Source of the DNA: Brachionus rotundiformis
Taxonomy: Eukaryota > Rotifera > Eurotatoria > Ploima > Brachionidae
DNA: 64,000 nucleotides
Reading direction: 5' to 3'
Assembly: GCA_016802295.1 (NCBI GenBank)
Contig: JAESIW010000137.1
Span: 1,231,318-1,295,317 of the forward strand
Shown here piece by piece: positions 48,365-60,189 of the stretch (position 1 is the first letter of the stretch; each line of letters starts with the position of its first letter). The notes below the pieces were generated by a model. The model ran no database searches. It was not told where the DNA came from and saw only the letters and a list, made by a program, of their open reading frames with translations. The position numbers were made by a program, and so were the translations under genes.

Positions 48365-50158
48365 ATGTTTAAAGGTACTCATGCACTCTCATATGAAAGT
48401 GATAAAAGCTCATCGATCAATGAAGCGATTGATTTAATTTTGAGTCTGACTCCGAACCAGGTATTGTCAAGTGCCAAAGCGATTGCCGCCTTAGATCTAA
48501 TTAAAAAAAAACACGTAAATCCTAATTTATTGCTGGAAAAAAAACTCGATTCTGCCCTTAACAAGATTTTGCTTGAGTTGTATAAAAATCAGCCAATTTT
48601 CCAATTCCAAAATGTTGGTTTAAAAGTCACCCAAAATCAAGATAAAGTATGTATTATGGAAATGTGCTTAAGTATTATCAATTATTCGTCAACCAACTCG
48701 GTCAAGTTTGCCAAAGAGTCTTTGATTAATGATGGTCTTGAAGCTCATTTCAGCTTTCTTAAAGACGATAACTTTATTCATCAAGCTTGGAATACTAATT
48801 TCACTTCCAGTGACAATTTCACCTTTAATTTAATAGATAATTTAATTCTAAATGTTTATATATACAGCAAAAACTGCGAAGAAAATCTAAATAAATGGAT
48901 AGATTTGGACGCTATGAATATTCTAATCAAAATTGCCAAGCTAAAGCCTAACACTCAGATTCAACTTTATTTGACCATTGCCAACATTGCTACAGACAAG
49001 CAGATAGAAAATTTAGCCGACATATCAGAAATTCTTTTTCTAATCAACAAAAACTTAGATAAAATTGCTCAAAGCTTTAGGGAGAAAAAATTCTATCGAT
49101 ATCCAAGACAAATAATGGACGATAATCAAATAATGGATGTTATTGTCCACTGTGTATCCCAGTCAAATGACTTAAAGTGTTCAATACTTGTGTTTTTGTC
49201 CGGACTCTACCGTCTATCGGTCAATAATACAATTAGATCAAAGATTTATTTTGAAAATAATTTAAAAGAAAATTTAAAAACTATCTTGTTTGAAGGCAAT
49301 GAAATCGAGGCCAAGTACGCCCTTAGGCTTTTTACTCAATTGTCATTTGATAGTCAGATTGCTAACGATTTGGCCAGCGATTTACTTCTAATGGACTTTT
49401 TAAAAAAAGCGCTAGATCAGACACTTTGTGAGCAGATATTTTGGAATATAAACCAAATTAAAACATGGAATTTAGACAATAAACCAAAACTAGGGGTTCA
49501 TCTAATGATTAGCTATAATTCAGCATCAAGAGACTTGTGTTTGAAAATCAAATCAAGATTGGAACAAATTGGACACAAGGTGTGGATAGATGTGGAAGAT
49601 ATTCGTGGTTCGTGCCTTGAATCCATGGCAAAAGCAGTTGAAAACAGCTATTGTGTTCTCATTTGTCTTACTGAAAAATACAGACAATCGATTAATTGTC
49701 AATCAGAAGCGTTGTACGCATTCAGGCTTAATAAGCCTATAGTGCCATTGATAATGCAAAATGGATACGAGAGTGTCAAGGGATGGCTTGGTCTGATAAT
49801 AAGTGACAAAATATTTGTAAATTTTACCAAGTATACTTTCGACGAATGCATAAAAAGACTTGATAGGGAGATTAGGAATATAGAATCAGGAGCAAGCGTA
49901 GATCTGCCACAAAAAAAAGACGTGCCTGTGGAGAAATGGAATGAAGATCAGGTCAAAGAGTGGTTTGAGACAAATGGTTTAAATCAGAATATAAGAAATT
50001 TTTTTAAACCGTGTAATGGAATTATTTTAAAGCAAGTATATGAAATGAGACGTGATGCACCGGAGTTTTTCTACCAAAGTTTTAAGAATTTGAATATTGA
50101 TATGAACTCAATTTTGAATTTCACCCATAAATTAAAAGCTATTTTTGAGTATAATTAA
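48365..50158 (+). CDS. ARM-TIR-SAM protein (SARM1-related parts, different order)
   Basis: A single intronless frame of 597 aa. Residues 1 to about 370 are helical and armadillo-like (DLILSLTPNQVLSSAKAIAA, IDLDAMNILIKIAKLKPN, EAKYALRLFTQLSFDSQI). Residues about 375-505 form a TIR domain: GVHLMISYNSASRDLCLKIK, HKVWIDVEDIRGS, SYCVLICLTEKYRQS, then INCQSEALYAF with Glu448 at the position of the NADase catalytic glutamate. Residues about 520-595 match a SAM domain (VEKWNEDQVKEWFETNGLNQ; LNIDMNSILNFTHKLKAI). SARM1 is ARM-SAM-SAM-TIR; here one SAM follows the TIR. By analogy it may be an NAD+-cleaving or signalling TIR protein held off by its ARM region and oligomerised by SAM. Lack of introns contrasts with neighbouring genes and could reflect retroposition. 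Confidence 0.88.
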   Translation: MFKGTHALSYESDKSSSINEAIDLILSLTPNQVLSSAKAIAALDLIKKKHVNPNLLLEKKLDSALNKILLELYKNQPIFQFQNVGLKVTQNQDKVCIMEMCLSIINYSSTNSVKFAKESLINDGLEAHFSFLKDDNFIHQAWNTNFTSSDNFTFNLIDNLILNVYIYSKNCEENLNKWIDLDAMNILIKIAKLKPNTQIQLYLTIANIATDKQIENLADISEILFLINKNLDKIAQSFREKKFYRYPRQIMDDNQIMDVIVHCVSQSNDLKCSILVFLSGLYRLSVNNTIRSKIYFENNLKENLKTILFEGNEIEAKYALRLFTQLSFDSQIANDLASDLLLMDFLKKALDQTLCEQIFWNINQIKTWNLDNKPKLGVHLMISYNSASRDLCLKIKSRLEQIGHKVWIDVEDIRGSCLESMAKAVENSYCVLICLTEKYRQSINCQSEALYAFRLNKPIVPLIMQNGYESVKGWLGLIISDKIFVNFTKYTFDECIKRLDREIRNIESGASVDLPQKKDVPVEKWNEDQVKEWFETNGLNQNIRNFFKPCNGIILKQVYEMRRDAPEFFYQSFKNLNIDMNSILNFTHKLKAIFEYN

Positions 50159-50167
50159 TTTATTTTA

Positions 50168-52387
50168 TTAAACAATATTTACACTTGAAGGAAGGTTATT
50201 TTTTATAAGATAAGATATTCCTTGAGTATTGAATAAACCATTTTGATTTTTATCTGGCTTTGATTGAACTACGACAATATCCTTGTCGCTAACAATTTGT
50301 ACAAAAAATGCGCCCTCTTTTCGATTAGTTTTAAATCGGTTATTCTTGGCATCATGGTTCAGCTTAACACTGACCAATAGACTGACTAAACAATTTAATA
50401 ATTCAATGCCATTTATCACCAGGCCAATTATTACCAGGATATCTTTGTTTTCTTTTTGAAACATTTTGCCCAAGGTAGTGTGGTTAACCAGGCCAAATCT
50501 TAAAAACTGCATGTTTACCACTGACGCTATTAATGTCATTGAATTACAAGCTGCAAAGCATAGAATCTTAAAATGAAAAATACTTATAAAAATTTTAATA
50601 ATCGATAATTTTTAATTTTTAAGTGCAAATAAATTGAATATATAAGAAATTAAGTTGTTTATCTTAAAAATGATAATCAAAAAAGTGGATTAGATTTTAG
50701 TAAATATCTTTGGAAAAACACTCTTAGAGTAGTTTGAAATTTTGAGTTTAATCAATTAACTAAATTTTCAATTAGATTAAAGTCTAATAATCGCTTTAGA
50801 AAATATAATTAAGGAATATTTTGAGGCTTTGAACCCTAATGGTGTGCAAAAGCTCTGCAAATGCGTTTTCCTCATAAATAATAAATTTTGATTTCTGCCC
50901 AGATTGAAGAGTTTTCCAAGAATGTTGTGAAAAATGCAACTTACAGATATTCTGCGTGTAGCAGTTACAGAACCAGATTTTTACTTTTCGAAAATAAGCT
51001 TTAAGACTGGACCAAATTTCACGAAATCATGAATTGAGAATTTTTTTTAAGTTAATCAGCCAAAAACAGATATGAATTTACTACTATTAACAAGTTAGGA
51101 TCGAATATTCGCCGAATATTTATTATATAGTTTTGAACAATTTTATTTAAAAATTTAAAATAGAAATTTAATTTCTGAAAAAAATTTAAAGAATGTTCAT
51201 TTTTTGGTTTAAATTCAAATTATCTAATAATTCTGTTAATTATTTCTCTCGATCATAAAAATTTTTAACATTATCAACAAATATTTATATTTTTTAATTT
51301 CATCATTCAAATTTGGAAATGAATAAAAAGTTCGATTCTATGAAAAATATTTCAAAAGAAAAATTCATACACTTAATTTTTAGCATTAAGATTAAAACTG
51401 ATGGCATGTCTTTTTTAGATATTTTTTTATAAAATACTATTAAGCACCGCCTAATCTCATATACATATCTTTTAACATGGCGAACGGGTTTTAATTTTTG
51501 GTCCAGTACAACCATGTTAAATTTTTGAAAGTGATTTATAAATATTGTATATTAATAAATATAAATCAAATTGACAATATTTAAAATTTTGTTTTTGGTT
51601 GCGATGGTATATTTTGTTCCTTTTTTCATCTTTACTCTTTATTATTTATGGTTATTTTCTAATTTGAAAAAAATTAAGTTAAATATTTATTATCGTATTC
51701 ATATCTTTAAGAAATTTTTAAATGGTTTGTTTTAATTAGATGTTTTTTATTTTATTTAATTGCTGATCTAAATTAGTTTTAAACTCAAATCAAAGAATTA
51801 ACAGTATAAAAATTAAAAAAAATAACAAATAATTGATACTTAGATTTTTTTCTCTCTTTTAAAACAAATTGATTAAAAATCAAAGGCTTAAAGTATACAA
51901 AAATATTTTAAAAAATAATTAATTTTACATAGCATGGCTTTCTCAACGCTAATTTGGAAAAAAAGGTATAAAATGGTTACCAAACCAGACCGTGAATATC
52001 CTATGTTACATTTTGATTTCCTTCAAAAATTAAGGAAAAATTTTTTGTCAAAATTTTAAACAAATAATTAAAAAAATTTAACTATTCTAATTAGTAAAAC
52101 TTATGATTTAATTGATAAGTATTATTCTGTACTAACCGTATATTGAGACCGCTGTTTACACATTGTTAAACCACAGACGCCACACATGATGTACTTAAAT
52201 TAAATCATTAATTCTTATTCGGATTTTAAACCTTGCTTACCAGAATACCGGACCAAATTGGAGAAATGTTATGTGCCATCCAAACCAAAGTTCGAATGCT
52301 TGACATTATGCCTATGATAATGTTTGTAAAACCAAGTAAGATGTGTATCGACGAGATTTTTATCACAAAAATTATTTTACCCAGCAT
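50168..52387 (-). CDS. Four-helix (tetraspan) membrane protein
   Basis: Three exons in frame: about 52387-52236 (MLGKIIFVIKISSIHILLGF, SPIWSGIL), about 52197-52140 (YIMCGVCGLTMCKQRSQYT), and 50567-50168 (ILCFAACNSMTLIASVVNM). The last also holds DILVIIGLVINGIELLNCLV and a polar tail ending SSVNIV. The central intron is about 1.57 kb and contains a dispersed repeat copy. Four hydrophobic helices with short loops resemble MS4A/CD20-like or TMEM-type tetraspan families, but no family signature is firm. The stop lies only 10 bp from the stop of the ARM-TIR-SAM gene, so the two genes converge with essentially no spacer. The start ATG is the first in a plausible exon; an upstream exon cannot be ruled out. 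Confidence 0.65.
51436..51570 (-). repeat. Dispersed repeat copy 2
   Basis: Aligns with 9945-10080 over about 135 bp. The best-conserved core contains TCTTTTAACATG and GTCCAGTACAACCAT. It lies inside the large intron of the tetraspan gene and encodes a similar minus-strand peptide (MVVLDQKLKPVRHVKRYVYE), suggesting a dead mobile-element coding segment. Confidence 0.55.
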
Positions 52388-54843
52388 TTGAGTAAGAAAA
52401 TAAATTATATCGATTTATATTACTTATTTCACTAGAATTAAAAAAAAATAATAAAAAGAATTAATTAAATATTAATAACTTGAAGCGAAAATGATATTAA
52501 CAATGATAATAATCAGCATTCTTATTCTAAAATGTTTTATGATCATTTATCTACTTTTTCGATATGTAATGACAAAAAAAGATATTAATTTTCTTAAGGT
52601 ATCCGGTTAAAAAAGCATCAATATCTAAAATATTTTATAATTAATTTAAGAAATAATTTCGAACCTGATTTTTTGCTTTTATTTTATTTTCTCAGTCAAT
52701 AATAAAATCCATCAAGCTTAAATCTAAAATCAATTTACATTAGTATAAAAGAAAAAGTGATTTTAATTTTTATTGTAAAACCCGAAAGGAATATTTTTTT
52801 TTCAACACCAAAAAATGCAAATTAACTTTTATCTATTAATAATAATAGCGTTTTCTAAATTGAGATTTGAACGTAAATGATTTAACAATTCCATGAGATT
52901 AAAGGCATAGAAACATAAACAATAATTAAAATTTCAAACTATTCCCATGCTAAATTTTTTGACACATGTGATTTATGTGGCATGCTTGTACCAAGAAAAA
53001 AGAAACTTGTCCTAAAATATTTTGGTAATTCATCAAAGAATTTAATACATAATACATAGACTCCTATAAAAAATAACTTTTTATTCAATTATTTGTGATC
53101 TTAAATTTTTGTCTAAATATTTATTTTTTTTATTTCAAATAAAGGCAAACCAGATTGGCAAAAAATAAATAAAATAGCAGGAAAGTCAAGAAAAATTCTA
53201 ATTGCATGATTTTTCAGCTAAATTTTAATTAAATTAAAACAAACAATTGTTCGTCTAGGAAAAAAATGCATTTTCTTGGATAATTTTCTAACCATTCATG
53301 AAACTATTCAAATTGAATTAAAAGTTCTGGATTAAGAAAAAATAAATACTTGTTATGAAACAAGCATCTCATCAAAAGAGACCAAAATTTTAGCAAATTT
53401 TGAAAATTTTCTGGAAAATTTCAACTTAAGTTTCGGAAATTCAAATGATTGAACCGAAGTCGATAATTGAACTTGGCGAAACACTTAATGAAAATTCTAA
53501 ATTTTAATTAGTTTACTAGCTAGTGGACAAGTAAATTGTTGCTATGTTTTAAAAGTTTAATTAAACATATTTTTTAAACCATGAAAAGAATATAAAACTT
53601 GTTTATTAATGAATTATTTAATTGTTTGAAATAGAAACTAGTTTTAAATTGAAAAAAATTTTAGTGGAAAAAATCGATAAATCTTAATCACAAAATCTTA
53701 ATTGATTCCTAATTTAAAATTGAAAAAACTTATAGGCAGTTAATTAATCCTTGTTTCAAAGCCCGATTGTTCATTGTTCCATATTTAATTGCAAAATTTT
53801 GTTCCAAAACTAGGATTTTTAGGCATATCATAAATCTTAAAGTTTGGTTTAACTTCGTGATGTAGATTTAAATTTAGAGGAAATATACATTTTGCGCCAG
53901 AATGCACTTTTTATCTCATTTTTTAAAAGATCAAAGCGTTTATCTAAATCGATAAACTAAAAATATATAATTTTTATAATAGACAAAAATTATTTGCCTA
54001 CAAGAATTTATGTAATTTTTTCGATATTTGATAATAATAATAATGAAACTAAAAAGACACTTGAAAATGTAGATTATCTTTTTTTTAATTGTATTCATAG
54101 AAATCAATTTTTCATTCTTAAACCAAATTGCTTCATTAAAAAAAAAGAAATTATATTTAATTAGGTAAAAATTAAATAATAAGTATTTATAATAGTATAA
54201 ATTAAGAAAAATCAGAAATAAAATTCATTTTCAAACCTAGCAAGAAGGACATCGAAGCAAACTTTCGATTGACTTAAAATGGAAATTCCCATGTTCGTAA
54301 TTAAACCGTCTAATTACAGAAGCCCTGCATTTATAGCACCATAATCTGGAAGAAGCTCAAAGTAGGCTCACAAATTGTCATGAAAATTTTACAATACAAA
54401 GCTTATTATACTAAAACTATTATCATCTATTTAAATGTGTAAACCAAATCTTGTGCCTTTCTTCCTTTGAATATATTTTAACTTTCTTTTCAAAAACAAA
54501 CATTTAAAAAAAAAAGATATTTTATAAATATTCTGTTTAAAAAAGGATAGTCTAATTTACCTTTGTTAACAAAAATAATAATAATAATAATAACTGATAT
54601 CAAAGACAAAGAAAAGTTTATTTGTTGAATTATTAAACTCGTAGTTCTGATGCTAATATGCGACTAGGTTTGAAGGGTTCTGGAATGTTGATATTTTATC
54701 GGAAGGAAATTTTTAGTTTTTATTTTTAAATATTATTTAATATAAAAAATTGAAAAGTATTTTGTATTCATTTTTTAAAATTTTAAAATTTCTTTTCAAA
54801 AAAATTTAAAATTGAAACAAAATTCAAACAAAAAAAGAAATGT
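52388..54843. other. 2.4 kb AT-rich spacer
   Basis: No gene or spliced frame seen. It contains an AAT microsatellite at about 54573-54593. Confidence 0.45.
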
Positions 54844-56550
54844 TTATAAATATGATGAATGACTATCTTTTATAATCCAAAAATTGTCTATTACTTTACC
54901 ATCCTTTAAAAAAGATCATTTATTTGAGTATTAAAATTTTTTAATAAATAAACCTTGTCATCGGAAACTTGTTCAAAATACAAATGAGTATTATTAAAAG
55001 CTTGCATTCTGGTATAACCATAATCGTTTGATCTAAAAGCACAAAAATCTTTTTGAGGGCCAAAACTATCATGGTTCTCTTTGCAACCAGCGCTTCCAGT
55101 AACGATATGAATAGGCGCTTTTGGATTCGTATATGGTTTTTCATAGCTTCCGTTTAGAACTGTGTAGTTATAAATTGGCCAAAGCCTTTCATATGAATGC
55201 TCATGAGCCCATAATTCAACTAGATTTCAAGATAAAATTATTTTTAAAAAATCAGTTTTTTTAATTTCACCATCGACGCCATATTTGTAAAATAAATTTT
55301 CCAAACCAAAAGTCTTAACAAAAGGCATTCCAGTTCTAATTCTATCATCGAATTTGGTGCAATCATCTTTATCGGCATTTGTGCAATACATAGGTCTATG
55401 AGCCATAGTTATAATCCCTTTTAAAATCCAAGTTTTAGATAGAATAAACTAAAATTTCTAAATTACATGGTCTTAAAGCTCTATTTTCTGGCAAGTTGGC
55501 TTTCTATTGGAATAAAATTTTGAATGTTAAATTAAAAAAAATAAAAAAGTAACTTTAAGATCTTCCTCAATCCATTTATATTGGTTGATTATTTGTTTTA
55601 GACCATAGAAAAAAAAATAATAAAATTCAGTGCTAAAGGATATTAAGTGAATTGGTCCTATATTAACGCTGTAAAAATGATTGTTGTCTCCTCCAAAACT
55701 TGTGCCATCACTATTTGGCATGCTAAATTTGTTCACATAATTTGAAAAATTGTACTGCCATTCGTGATTTCCAGGACATGTCATATATGGAACATAGGCA
55801 GCTATAGGTTGAATCTGATTCAAGAAAGCATCTCCCACTCGAGCATTATCCTAAAAAATTAAATTTATATATTTTTTAATAATAACTCTGTTGAATAAAA
55901 TACAGTGGCCATGTCGTAGGCAAAATCGCCAACATGCAAAATTGCGTCATAAAAACCAAGCATTGTTTCTTGCTGTAGTCTTGGAATAGATTGAGCGTTT
56001 TCGTTACCTAAATCACCGAATATGGCAAATCTTGGTGACCATTGAGTACCTTCTGGCATAGCAGTAAAGTAAAAAATATCTGACCAACCAAATTTTGCTG
56101 ATCCGCAATGATATTCTTTGAAAAATTATGTGAAAAATAAAGAGTATTTTACTTTTTAAAAAATACTGTATGTGATTCCCGGCTTGAGCTTTTCCAATAC
56201 TACTCTATGCACAGTCATGTTCCGTCTAAGAAAACCACCATCAACAAAAATACTCGACGTGCCCGAAGCACTTGAATCTATCTTGTCAACTCCATATTCA
56301 ACAGTACTCTCACTTACCGGACTCATTGTGACCCAAGTAATGACCATTTGGTCCGGTCTACCTGCAATTTACCAATTATTTTTATTTTCTTTTGCCATGA
56401 AAAAAAATAACAAATACCTCCGTAAGATATATGCACTTGTTCAGGCTGATAATATACTTCATTTAGAAAAGATAACTCTTTCAAGCTATTATGACCATTT
56501 AAAATGCCCAGTAATAAGGCTGTTAATGCCAAAAATTTCCAATAGATCAT
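54844..56550 (-). CDS. Purple acid phosphatase, copy A
   Basis: Multi-exon gene with start ATG at 56550 (MIYWKFLALTALLLGILNG, a signal peptide) and stop at 54844-54846. An earlier in-frame ATG at 56580 exists but copy B lacks it. Fibronectin-like N-terminal domain: YYQPEQVHISYGG, RPDQMVITWVTMSPVSESTV. Metallophosphatase motifs appear in order: IFGDLGNEN, HVGDFAYDMA, CPGNHEW, ITMAHRPMYC, ELWAHEHSYERLWPIYN. Together these bind the two metals and include the tyrosine giving the purple colour. The C-terminal exons include HIVTGSAGCKENHDSFGPQ and end IDNFWIIKDSHSSYL. The family matches animal PAPL/ACP7, secreted or lysosomal phosphomonoesterases. Its 5' half, introns included, is almost identical to copy B. 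Confidence 0.93.
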
Positions 56551-57229
56551 TTTTTGGTATTTTATAATATGAATTTTCAAATTATTTATACCAACTTGAT
56601 CAGATCACATGACTAAAAATTTTCATTATAAGACAAAATATTTGGATGTTAAAATTTATTAACTATTCTAAAATTTATCTGATTATAATATAAAATTTAA
56701 TTTTTTTCTAATTTAACTCTCAATAATTAAATTATCGAATTACTCTATCAATTTCGAGAGTTTTTTTCAAATCCAAACTCAAGAGAATCAGGTCCTGTAT
56801 AAGTGACCAAAATTTTGTTGATGTAAAAAAATTGAGTTGAAATTTTAACTTTGAAAAATCGAAAAAGACGCGTTTTTAGCACTTTTTCAAATGTGTAAAT
56901 TTCTGTGACCTTAAAAAGAAAAAAAAAACTCCAAGAAGTATGTTAAAGATCACTTACTGAGCTTGCCTTTGATCTTCGTAGGCCAAAGGATCACAGAGAA
57001 ATGAGGTCTCGAAGGTGACCATTCAATTTGAATAGTTTTTTTGTTTTTTGTTTTTTTGCACTTCAAAAGCCAAGTATTAGTATCAAGTTTTCCTTCTTTA
57101 TTTAATAACTGAGAGGCTTAGCTTCCAAATGATTAATTTTACTAGATAGTTGCATGAAGATTTAATGATAATATATTTAAAAATTAATACTATTAATTTT
57201 ATAAATTAATTTTATATTTTATAAAAGAT
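56551..57229. other. Spacer between PAP copy A and the inverted-repeat element
   Basis: Contains the copy A promoter and AT-rich spacer. About 56960-57000 shares a short motif (GCTTGCCTTTGA, CGTAGGCCAAAGG) with 28438-28480. Confidence 0.4.
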
Positions 57230-57290
57230 TGATGATTTGATACTAGTGTTTTTACCAAATTTTTCGTAAATTTACACATGTAAAAAAATG
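57230..57290 (+). repeat. Left terminal inverted repeat
   Basis: Begins TGATGATTTGATACTAG and ends in an A-run followed by TG. It pairs in inverted orientation with 60970-61030 at 60 of 61 positions. Confidence 0.9.
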
Positions 57291-57387
57291 TCCAACAGTT
57301 TTTATTTAGGTAAGTCTTTTCAATTTAAGATAGTGTATTTCTAAAAAATTTAAATTTAATTATAAGAAAGAGTTATAAATTTTATAG

Positions 57388-58094
57388 ATAATCGTCTAGT
57401 GAATGTAAAACTTCCTACTGAAATAAAGAGAAAAACAAGACCAATTGAAGATAGACATTTTTATAAAGCCAATGAATTTAGAACAATATTATTCTATCTT
57501 TCATTCGGGATTTTTAAAGGCGTTTTAAAAGATAAAAATTTAAAGAATTTATTGAAGTTTGTTATTTTTATGAGACTTTTGTGTCAAGATGAAATTACTA
57601 AAGAATAATTAAACGATGCTCAAAAGCTAATTATTGATTTTATCACGGAATTCGAGTCTCTTTACGGTCAAATAAATATGACCTCAAATCTTCATACTCA
57701 TATTCACCTCCCAGAACAAGTAAAAAATTTTGTACCTTTAAACAAAACATCATGCTTTCCTTTTGAAAATAATTTCAAAATGACACGTGATATATTTTAC
57801 GGTACAAGAAACTATGAAGGAAAAATATTCATGAATTTTGATCGAAGAAAGAATATAAGAGCAAGAACCAAAGCACTTAGCGATGAAGCAAAAAATTATG
57901 AAATTCAATTTTATCTAAAAAATGAAATCTCCAATATTAAACCATATTCAAACAAAAATCAATTAATAAATCCACATCAAGTAGATTATTTTCAATTAGT
58001 GGCTTTTGAAAAACTATTAATAGATGTATTTTTAGGGTTGGTCGACCGGTTAGAGGTTTTGAGCCGGTTAGAATGTATAACCGGTTTGTTCTAA
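57388..58094 (+). pseudogene. Transposase remnant (DUF4218/CACTA-type)
   Basis: One reading frame, broken by a single in-frame TAA near 57606. It reads VNVKLPTEIKRKTRPIEDRH, FYKANEFRTILFYLSFGIFK, then past the stop LIIDFITEFESLYG, NLHTHIHLPEQVKNFVPLNK, CFPFENNFKMTR. This pattern (vPseF.Rk.r......wKa.EfR.fLLY; N.H.l.Hl...v..fGpl....aFpfE) is that of the C-terminal domain of CACTA-like/DUF4218 transposases in animals. The N-terminal catalytic region is missing, so it is inactive. A TTTATAG just before the frame could be an old 3' splice site. Confidence 0.65.
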
Positions 58095-58334
58095 ATTCCT
58101 TTTTCTAAATAAATCAAATTTTTAAATTTTCATTTAACATTAAAAAAGTCTATTTCAAAATAACAATATAATGATTTCTTTTGAACATGCATTTTTTTCT
58201 CATTTCTCAGATTTAAAATTTTTAATCAAACTAAAATTAAAAAAATTTGTCATATTGTATTAAATAAAATAATACACTTGTTTTATTTTATTTTAAATTT
58301 ATTTTAAATCGTCAAATTTTTTTTGAATTAGATT

Positions 58335-59272
58335 ACAATTTTTTCTGGAAATCAATAATTGAAGCTATGAAATTGATTAAAGTTGATTTAATTAAAACTA
58401 TCGATTACATATGTATTGATGCTCAACGTGCTAGCTCAAATAGCATAAATAAAAATTTCAGACACAAAGATAATTATGTGTTGGTATCATTTAAAAGCTA
58501 ATGTGAGTATTTTTCATATTTATTGTTAATTAATTGATTAATTGGTTAATTTAGATTAACAAAAATTCAAAAAAAATCCCTAAAAACTTTCAAGATTTAG
58601 TTGTGAATGTTATTATACATCTAAAGTGTACAAAGACTATTGATTCATTTGAGCAAAAAAAAAAGAAATGTTATAGCGAAATGGAAGAAAATGCCATACA
58701 TGAAGACATTCGTAAGTTATTTTAGTAAACAATGGATTGATTCGCCTTTTTGTAACTGGCAGCTTTTCCAAACCCCACTTGGTTATTCAATGTCGAATTG
58801 TCCAATAGAATCGTACAATGGAAAAATAAAAAAGTTTTTCACAGACAGAACGAAATTCAATTTATTACCAGTCTTTGAGCTTTTCGAACAAGTAGTTAAG
58901 TTGGAGTCTAGGATAGTTTTAACCCAAGAAATTCCTATATGTTCAATTGCTAAATTTACTATCAAAAAAGAGGCCAAGAATCATCTTGATTCAATTGATA
59001 TATTGAAATGTGAGGGAGGTCATAAAACATTTAAGTGTAATGGCAAGCATACAGTTTATATTAACCCAGATTGTTTCTGCCCTGATTGTACGAATTGCAC
59101 ACGCAGTAATTTCCTGGACGCAGCAATATGTATCCATTTGGTAGGCTCTTGCTTTCTTGATTCTATAGACTTCCCTGGAATAAAGATTAGACGTTTTATT
59201 TCAAAATCTAAAACGATCAAAAAATCTTTGGCTGACCGGTGGCACTGCCGCGGGTCAGTCCTGTTTATTTAA
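58335..59272 (+). pseudogene. MULE transposase remnant with SWIM zinc finger
   Basis: Three pieces in differing frames read as one broken MULE protein. They are CIDAQRASSNSINKNF (the DxxxAxxNAI block), then after a frameshift MCWYHLKAN and, across a likely intron, INKNSKKIPKNFQDLVVNVI, and then a frame of about 200 codons. That last frame carries PLGYSMSNCPIESYNGKIKK and a Cys/His cluster CTRSNFLDAAICIHLVGSC resembling the SWIM finger that closes MULE transposases. At least two frameshifts disable it. Confidence 0.65.
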
Positions 59273-59362
59273 AAATTAAAGAAGAGTTCGAAAGCTGCCG
59301 AAATAGTGATTGGCAGCTAATATTTATAGGCGCGTGTCGCATGGCCGGTGCGTAATCACGTT

Positions 59363-59785
59363 TTACGGTGATATGCGCCTGGAAGGCGCGTTGGCCCGAT
59401 TATCGGCCGATGGCACATACGACACGGCAATATTGAAATTCATTTTCACCCAATTGACCATTAACACGAGGGAGAAGAAACGTCTCATTGATTGTGTTGA
59501 AGTTGAAGCGAATCTAATCCATCTTGCGCGTCCACGTTTCCATAGACCAATGACCGCCATGTTGTCGATGAACAGTCTCTTGTTCCGTGGGTACCTGTTT
59601 CTGAACAGGAATGGTATGAGTGATGCGGCTGCCTCATTAAAAAGTATGGCTTCTGTAGGGGCTGGAAGTGAAACTTCTTGTTCCGACTTCTTGTGGAAAG
59701 CCCCAAGCCCATAATCTGATGCATCTGTAAACCAGATGTCGGGGTTATCCTTGTATCCTATTCTGAAGTTAAACCTGGAGATTTT
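59363..59785 (-). pseudogene. RNase H fragment of a retroelement, GC-rich
   Basis: Minus strand reads IWFTDASDYGLGAFHKKS, then ILFNEAAASLIPF, then RLFIDNMAVIGLWKRG, and ends VSYVPSADNRANAPSRR. These are the D, E and D active-site blocks and the closing N..A..SR block of retroelement RNase H (usual form NxxADxLSR; here AN replaces AD). The spacing resembles DIRS or related elements, though LTR elements are possible. G+C is far higher than in any neighbour. Reverse transcriptase and element ends are absent, so it is an isolated scrap, possibly recent. Confidence 0.65.
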
Positions 59786-60189
59786 AAGGAAACAAAAAAA
59801 CGAAAAGTCGGGCCATGGTATGAAATGGAATAATATGTTTTTTTTCACTGTTTTTATTGATCAAATTGACTTAAATTTTTTTATACTTTGTATAAATTTA
59901 TATGTTTTGGATCACTTTTTGATAAATTTAATTTATGTTTTATTCACAAAATTTAAAAATAAGTTTATGTTTTGATTCACATTTTTATAAAATAAAAATA
60001 GCTTTATGCTATAATCACTTTTTATATGTTTTGGTAACATTTTATATGTTTTTTTTAATCTTCATTCAAATTTTTTTAATACATTTTTTAAGTGGCTTAT
60101 GTATTTTTTACACTTTTCAGCTTTCAAAATTTTTTGAAAGTTCGATCGATCACATCATCTTCATTTTTTGCCTCTTGTGCTAAAATAAA

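Noticed and set aside
54573..54593. AAT repeat looked at as a possible structured array
   Set aside because: Plain microsatellite; no unique spacers, so no CRISPR-like structure. None is expected in an animal nuclear genome.
55050..55260. AHEHSYER instead of GHEHSYER in the phosphatase metal site
   Set aside because: As far as I recall, animal PAPL/ACP7-type enzymes commonly have alanine here, so it is not an anomaly.
59310..59714. Open frame of 134 codons on the plus strand in the GC-rich island
   Set aside because: It is antisense to the RNase H fragment, which has matching catalytic blocks; the plus-strand frame is open only because of G+C-rich composition.
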